This document shows, piece by piece, positions 6,294-10,737 of a stretch of 10,737 bases of DNA. Source of the stretch: an uncultured Thermoleophilia bacterium (GTDB taxonomy: Bacteria; Actinomycetota; Thermoleophilia; UBA2241); assembly GCA_903912585.1 (NCBI GenBank), contig CAIWHY010000347.1:1-10737 (forward strand), given 5' to 3'. A model generated the notes under the pieces. That model made no database searches and had not been told where the DNA came from. It worked only from the letters and a program-made list of their open reading frames with translations. The first letter of the stretch is position 1. Each line of letters opens with the position of its first letter. The translations under genes were made by a program, and so were the position numbers.

Positions 6294-6833
6294 GTGAAAG
6301 GCATCGTGTTCAGCGAGTTCCTCGAGCTCGTGGACGAGGAGTTCTCCATGGAGACCTGCGAGCAGGTGCTCGAGATGTCCGACCTGCCCTCCGGCGGCGC
6401 CTACACGGCCATCGGCACCTACGACCCGCAGGAGATGCGCACCCTGCTCGGCAATCTGCACGAGGTCACCGGCGTGCCGGTGCCCGACCTCCTGCAGACG
6501 TTCGGCCGGTACCTGTTCCGCTTCTTCGTCACCTCGTTCCCGATGTTCTTCGAGGGCGTGAGCTCGACGTTCGAGTTCCTGCCGCGCGTGCACGAGTACG
6601 TCCACGTCGAAGTGCGCAAGCTCTACCCGGACGCGTCCCTGCCGACCTTCGCCTGCGAGGGGCCCGTGGACGGCGTGATGACCATGAGCTACCGGTCTCA
6701 GAGTGACCTGCCCGACCTCGCCGAGGGCCTCATCCAGGGCTGCATCGAGCACTACGACGAGCCGCTGCAGAGCACCATGGAGCGCGTCGGCGGCGACCCG
6801 CCCGAGACCATCTTCACCATCGGTCCCAAGTAG
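6294..6833 (+). CDS. H-NOX (haem NO/O2-binding) sensor protein with altered YxSxR motif
   Basis: A 179-residue cytoplasmic haem gas sensor, full length for the H-NOX/HNOB family (PF07700). The start MKGIVFSEFLELV is typical. His100 in LPRVHEYVH is the expected proximal haem ligand, followed by LYPDASLP, as in family members. The YxSxR motif that holds the haem propionates reads Tyr133-Arg-Ser135-Gln-Ser137, so its Arg is replaced by Ser (codon AGT). The position matching the distal Tyr140 of the Thermoanaerobacter O2-binding protein is Leu142, which argues for NO rather than stable O2 binding. The GTG start has AGGGGGAAGG just upstream. The diguanylate cyclase gene follows nine bases later, the usual output partner of bacterial H-NOX. 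Family assignment is sure; ligand choice and haem occupancy are inference. Confidence 0.93.
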   Translation: MKGIVFSEFLELVDEEFSMETCEQVLEMSDLPSGGAYTAIGTYDPQEMRTLLGNLHEVTGVPVPDLLQTFGRYLFRFFVTSFPMFFEGVSSTFEFLPRVHEYVHVEVRKLYPDASLPTFACEGPVDGVMTMSYRSQSDLPDLAEGLIQGCIEHYDEPLQSTMERVGGDPPETIFTIGPK

Positions 6834-6842
6834 GGGGCCGGC

Positions 6843-7904
<1,062 letters not shown>

Positions 7905-7934
7905 CCCGCGTCGCCGGCGGCGGTCTGCCGGGCG

Positions 7935-8645
7935 CTACTTCTCCGCCTGCTCCAGGTCCGCGCCGGTGTCGCGGCGGAAGTCCCACGTGAGGTAGTCGAG
8001 GCTCATCGGGAGGCCGAGCTCGAGCGTCGCGATGAACTGGATGCTGGCCCGCACGCCGCGCGGGCGACACGAGAGCAGGTGTCCGCCCTGGGTGCGGTCG
8101 GTCGAGAGGAAGTGCAGGTGCAGGCCGGGCACGTTCAGCGACGCCATGAACGACGGCGTGAAGAAGCCGGCCAGCGTGCCCTCGGCCTCGGCGAACGTGA
8201 ACTCGGCCTGCTGCTTGGCCACCTCGACCAGCGGCAGGTAGTTCTCCTGGCGCGGGACCGAGCGCACGCGCACGTCCGTGAACGTGCCCTCGATGCGCAG
8301 CCCGTAGAAGAGATTGGGCGACGGCAGGAGCGTGAGCAGCCAGTCGAGGAACGCGTCGTAGGCGAGCTCGCCGGCCAAGTCGTCGTAGCTGGCCGGCGCG
8401 AAGAAGGTGACGCAGGCGAAGGGCGAGCTCGCCGGCTCCGTGACCTCGCGGACGCGGCCGTCCCCGGCGATCTGGTAGACGCGGCCGTCGAGCACGACCA
8501 TCTCGCCGTCAAGGCCGTCGAACGTGCCGATGCCGAAGTCGCCGTGCGTGAGGATCTTCGCGAGAGGCACTTTCTCGCGGTAGATGCCCTCGACCAGGGC
8601 GTTGACGGGGGCGCACAGATAGATGGAGCTCTGCTTCGGCGGCAT
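7935..8645 (-). CDS. budA: Alpha-acetolactate decarboxylase
   Basis: A 236-residue cytoplasmic enzyme that converts 2-acetolactate to acetoin and CO2, the second step of acetoin/butanediol formation from pyruvate. Length and motifs fit the family (PF03306). HGDFGIGTFDGLDGEMVVLDG (from His34) is the characteristic N-terminal block. The zinc ligands are His176 and His178 in GLHLHF and His189 in GGHLL, in their usual spacing. The start is set by GGGAGG seven bases before the ATG. No acetolactate synthase or butanediol dehydrogenase gene lies beside it in this window; the synthase of valine synthesis could supply substrate. It is convergent with the cyclase gene and divergent from the flavoprotein gene, so it is probably transcribed alone. 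Confidence 0.93.
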   Translation of the reverse strand: MPPKQSSIYLCAPVNALVEGIYREKVPLAKILTHGDFGIGTFDGLDGEMVVLDGRVYQIAGDGRVREVTEPASSPFACVTFFAPASYDDLAGELAYDAFLDWLLTLLPSPNLFYGLRIEGTFTDVRVRSVPRQENYLPLVEVAKQQAEFTFAEAEGTLAGFFTPSFMASLNVPGLHLHFLSTDRTQGGHLLSCRPRGVRASIQFIATLELGLPMSLDYLTWDFRRDTGADLEQAEK

Positions 8646-8817
8646 CGGTCGGCCTCCCGGGGCGGACGCGTCCCGTCAGTGTACCCCCGGCGACAGGTCA
8701 CGCCGCGCGGACCCGGGCGGAGGCGCGGGCGAGGAGGCCGGCACCGTTCCCTGCGCCGCCGTCGGCGCCTGCGGCGGCACGCGAAGCCGCATCCGCATCC
8801 ATCGGTTTCGCGGCGGG

Positions 8818-8823
8818 TAGGTT
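8818..8823 (+). promoter_or_regulatory. Possible leaderless -10 element for the glutaredoxin-flavoprotein gene
   Basis: TAGGTT fits TANNNT and lies eight bases before the ATG at 8832, which has no good ribosome site. This matches the spacing of the stronger TGCTAGGNT elements at 1673 and 10095, but the TG extension is missing here. The rest of the 186-base divergent gap (8646-8831) shows no gene or clear operator. Confidence 0.35.
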
Positions 8824-8831
8824 CACGAGCG

Positions 8832-10025
8832 ATGGCCGACGCGACCGACATCCTCATCTACACCAAGCAGTGGTGCCCCTTCTGCGCCAAGGCAAAAGCG
8901 CTCCTGCGCGCCAAAGGCGTGGCGTGGGACGAGGCCGACGTCACCGACGACGAGGCGCGCCAGGCGGAGATGATCGCGCGGTCCGGCCGCCGCAGCGTGC
9001 CGCAGATCTTCCTCGGCGGCGAGCACGTCGGCGGCTACGACGATCTCGCCAGGCTGAGCGCCAGCGGCGAGCTCGACCGGCGGCTCGGGCGCGAAGCGGC
9101 CGCGCTCAAGACGCTTTATGACGTTGCCATCGTGGGCGGCGGGCCCGCGGGCCTCGCCGCCGCCATGTACGCGGCGCGCAAGAACCTCAGCAGCATCGTT
9201 GTCGCGATGGACATCGGGGGCCAGCTTGGCACGACGCGCGACGTCGCCAACTACCCCGGCTTCGAGCTCATCAGCGGGCCGGACCTGGTGCAGAGATTCT
9301 TCGCCCAGGCCGACAGGTACGGCATCGAACAGCTCATAGGCGAGCAGGTCACGGGCGTGCGCGTGGACGGCCGCAGCAAGGTGCTGGAGCTCGAATCGCA
9401 GCGCGAGGTGGCGGCGCGCACCCTGATCATCGCCAGCGGCGTGGAGAAGCGGCACCTGCGGATCCCCGGCGAGAAGGAGCTCGCCGGCCGCGGCGTCGTG
9501 TACTGCAGCACCTGCGACGGGCCGCTGTTCAAGGGCCTCGACATCGCCGTGGTAGGCGGTGGCAACTCGGCCCTCGAGGCGGCCCTCGAGATGGACGGAG
9601 TCGCGCGCTCGGTCACCCTCGTGGCGCGCAACGGGCTCGCCGGCGACGAGGTGCTGGAGGACAAGGTCGCCACCGCCCCCGGCGTTGAGCTACTGGCGCA
9701 CCACGAGCCGGTGGAGATACACGGCGCCAGCGCGGTCGACGCGGTCACCGTCCGCGACCGCGAGACCGGCGCCGCGAGCAAGCTCGACGTGCAGGGCGTG
9801 TTCGTCGAGATCGGCCTCTTCCCCAACACCGGCTTCGCGCTCGACCTCGTGGACACCAACGAGCGCGGCGAGATCGTCGTCGACAGTCACTGCCGCACCG
9901 GCGTGCGCGGCGTGTTCGCCGCCGGCGACTGCACCGACACGCACGACAAGCAGATCGTGATCTCGGTGGGCGAAGGCGCCAAAGCTGCGCTCGCCGCTTT
10001 CGAGTACCTCGTCACGCAGGTGTGA
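8832..10025 (+). CDS. Glutaredoxin domain fused to an AhpF/TrxB-type flavoprotein disulfide reductase
   Basis: A 397-residue two-domain thiol redox enzyme. Residues 1-85 are a glutaredoxin: active site CPFC (15-18), the cis-Pro segment SVPQIF (55-60) and GGYDDL. Residues about 96-397 are a thioredoxin-reductase-like FAD protein: FAD-binding GGGPAG (102-107), redox pair CSTC in YCSTCDGPLF (225-228), pyridine-nucleotide site GGGNSA (242-247) and the closing AAGDCTD (364-369). Electrons would pass from pyridine nucleotide to FAD, the CSTC disulfide and the attached glutaredoxin. DGPLF and the VLEDKV segment look more like AhpF than TrxB, and the HRRxxxR arginines that bind NADPH are absent (VARNGLAGDE instead), so NADH may be the donor. 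A longer frame open upstream to 8079 is antisense to budA; MADATDILIY is the true start. Confidence 0.93.
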   Translation: MADATDILIYTKQWCPFCAKAKALLRAKGVAWDEADVTDDEARQAEMIARSGRRSVPQIFLGGEHVGGYDDLARLSASGELDRRLGREAAALKTLYDVAIVGGGPAGLAAAMYAARKNLSSIVVAMDIGGQLGTTRDVANYPGFELISGPDLVQRFFAQADRYGIEQLIGEQVTGVRVDGRSKVLELESQREVAARTLIIASGVEKRHLRIPGEKELAGRGVVYCSTCDGPLFKGLDIAVVGGGNSALEAALEMDGVARSVTLVARNGLAGDEVLEDKVATAPGVELLAHHEPVEIHGASAVDAVTVRDRETGAASKLDVQGVFVEIGLFPNTGFALDLVDTNERGEIVVDSHCRTGVRGVFAAGDCTDTHDKQIVISVGEGAKAALAAFEYLVTQV

Positions 10026-10043
10026 GGCGCGCGGCACGCGCCT
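10025..10043 (+). terminator. Hairpin just after the flavoprotein gene
   Basis: AGGCGCG and CGCGCCT pair over seven bases around a five-base loop, starting at the last base of the stop codon. There is no T-run. It may mark the 3' end before the separate nitroreductase promoter. Confidence 0.28.
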
Positions 10044-10094
10044 GCGGCGGCCGCGCCCTCGCGAGCGCACGCGCGGCGGTGAGTGGGGGCGTCG

Positions 10095-10103
10095 TGCTAG
10101 GCT
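10095..10103 (+). promoter_or_regulatory. Extended -10 promoter, probably leaderless, for the nitroreductase gene
   Basis: TGCTAGGCT has the TG-N extension and a TANNNT hexamer, and ends seven bases before the GTG at 10111. There is no ribosome site before the GTG. It differs by a single base from the element in front of the response regulator (TGCTAGGAT), which supports a shared leaderless promoter type. Confidence 0.5.
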
Positions 10104-10110
10104 CGGCGGC

Positions 10111-10737
10111 GTGACCAGCGACACTTCCACTCCCAGACCGGCCGCCCGCCCCCCGTTCCCGGCGCCGGCGAGCGCTCTCATCCAGCGGCGCTACTCCTGC
10201 CGCACCTACCTCGAGAGGCCGATCTCCGCGGAGGACAAGGGGCGGCTGCACGAGTTCATGGCGAGCCGCACGAGAGGCCCCCTCGGCTCGCAGGCACGCT
10301 TTGGCCTCATCGCCGCGGCGCCGGACGACCGCCAGGCGCTCCGGCGCCTCGGCACCTACGGCTTCATCAAGGGTGCGACCGGCTTCATCGTGGGCGCCGT
10401 GGGGCGCGGCCCCAAGGACCTCGAGGACTACGGCTACCTCCTTGAGGAGGTCATCCTCGCCGCCACCGGCATCGGCCTCGGCACCTGCTGGCTCGGCGGC
10501 ACCTTCACGCGCAGCACCTTCGTGCGGCGCTTCGGCGGCGTGAAGCGCGGCGAGACGATGCCGGCCGTCGCGAGCACCGGCTACATCGGCGACGACGGCA
10601 CCGAGCGCATCCGCGAACGCGAGGAGGGCAGCCGCCGATTCCCGCCGGCCGAGCTCTTCTTCGACGGCGAGTGGGGCGTGCCGCTGGCTGCGGCGGGCGG
10701 CGGCACCGGCGGCTCGGCTGCCGCGGGCGACGAGGCC
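10111..10737 (+). CDS. Nitroreductase-family protein (TM1586 type), 3' end outside the window
   Basis: The frame is open for 209 codons to the window edge without a stop, so the gene is partial. After a Pro/Ala-rich start, ALIQRRYSCRTYLERPI (about 22-38) is the FMN-phosphate-binding opening typical of nitroreductases. The block LEEVILAATGIGLGTCWLGGTF (begins about residue 111) is the conserved second FMN-site helix seen in the TM1586-like branch (PF14512). Such enzymes use FMN and NAD(P)H to reduce nitro, quinone or similar compounds; the natural substrate is unknown. The visible end becomes Gly/Ala-rich (about 192-209), probably a linker or near the C-terminus. The GTG start is chosen because the -10 element lies seven bases upstream and the frame before it has no family similarity. 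It is about 85 bases from the flavoprotein gene, but its own promoter suggests separate expression. Confidence 0.85.
   Translation, partial: MTSDTSTPRPAARPPFPAPASALIQRRYSCRTYLERPISAEDKGRLHEFMASRTRGPLGSQARFGLIAAAPDDRQALRRLGTYGFIKGATGFIVGAVGRGPKDLEDYGYLLEEVILAATGIGLGTCWLGGTFTRSTFVRRFGGVKRGETMPAVASTGYIGDDGTERIREREEGSRRFPPAELFFDGEWGVPLAAAGGGTGGSAAAGDEA

Noticed and set aside
7914..7931. Hairpin CCGGC/GCCGG between the convergent cyclase and budA genes as a bidirectional terminator
   Set aside because: The stem is only five bases with an eight-base loop and no T-run; such pairs are expected by chance in this base composition.
8079..8831. In-frame upstream extension of the flavoprotein gene
   Set aside because: The extension is antisense to budA and compositionally a shadow (Arg/Glu/Val-rich). 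The glutaredoxin domain begins right after the ATG at 8832.

Overview
The window is uniformly GC-rich, with codons ending mostly in G or C. Its genes (an OmpR-type two-component pair, a DUF4405 cytochrome, a DUF2680-like secreted protein, H-NOX with a diguanylate cyclase) and its apparent leaderless promoters of the form TGCTAGGNT suggest a free-living, high-GC actinobacterium, perhaps a deep-branching class such as Thermoleophilia or Coriobacteriia. No rRNA or housekeeping marker is present to settle this. There is no insertion sequence, phage gene, tRNA or CRISPR array.

Left part (56-1348, minus strand): a three-gene operon. In transcription order it encodes a DUF4405 membrane b-type cytochrome, a 72-residue membrane-anchored protein ending in a CX4CH haem-c-like motif, and a secreted protein with a DUF2680-like helical core and a Gly/Gln-rich tail. 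Together they look like a small envelope redox module. Divergent from it, across a 339-base gap holding a candidate structured RNA and a leaderless promoter, lies an OmpR-type response regulator and its sensor kinase (1688-3816). The divergent layout makes the two-component system a plausible regulator of the cytochrome operon.

Middle (3994-7904, plus strand): a 720-residue exported serine hydrolase of the class C beta-lactamase/DD-peptidase fold with a large unrecognised C-terminal region, closed by a 13-bp hairpin. Then comes a two-gene operon of H-NOX (haem gas sensor) and a GAF-GGDEF diguanylate cyclase. This is a classic NO-to-c-di-GMP pairing, but the H-NOX has Ser in place of the Arg in its YxSxR haem-propionate motif.

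Right part (7935-10737): an alpha-acetolactate decarboxylase on the minus strand, convergent with the cyclase and without an acetolactate synthase nearby. Divergent from it is a glutaredoxin domain fused to an AhpF/TrxB-type flavoprotein disulfide reductase that lacks the usual NADPH-binding arginines. Last is a nitroreductase-family gene (TM1586 type) that runs off the window end with its own leaderless-type promoter.

The common theme is redox and gas sensing: membrane haem proteins, NO sensing into c-di-GMP, thiol/disulfide reduction and nitroreduction. No wholly new system is evident. The items most worth a second look are the CX4CH mini-protein operon, the altered H-NOX, the glutaredoxin-flavoprotein fusion, and the unexplained RNA-like stretch at 1436-1514.
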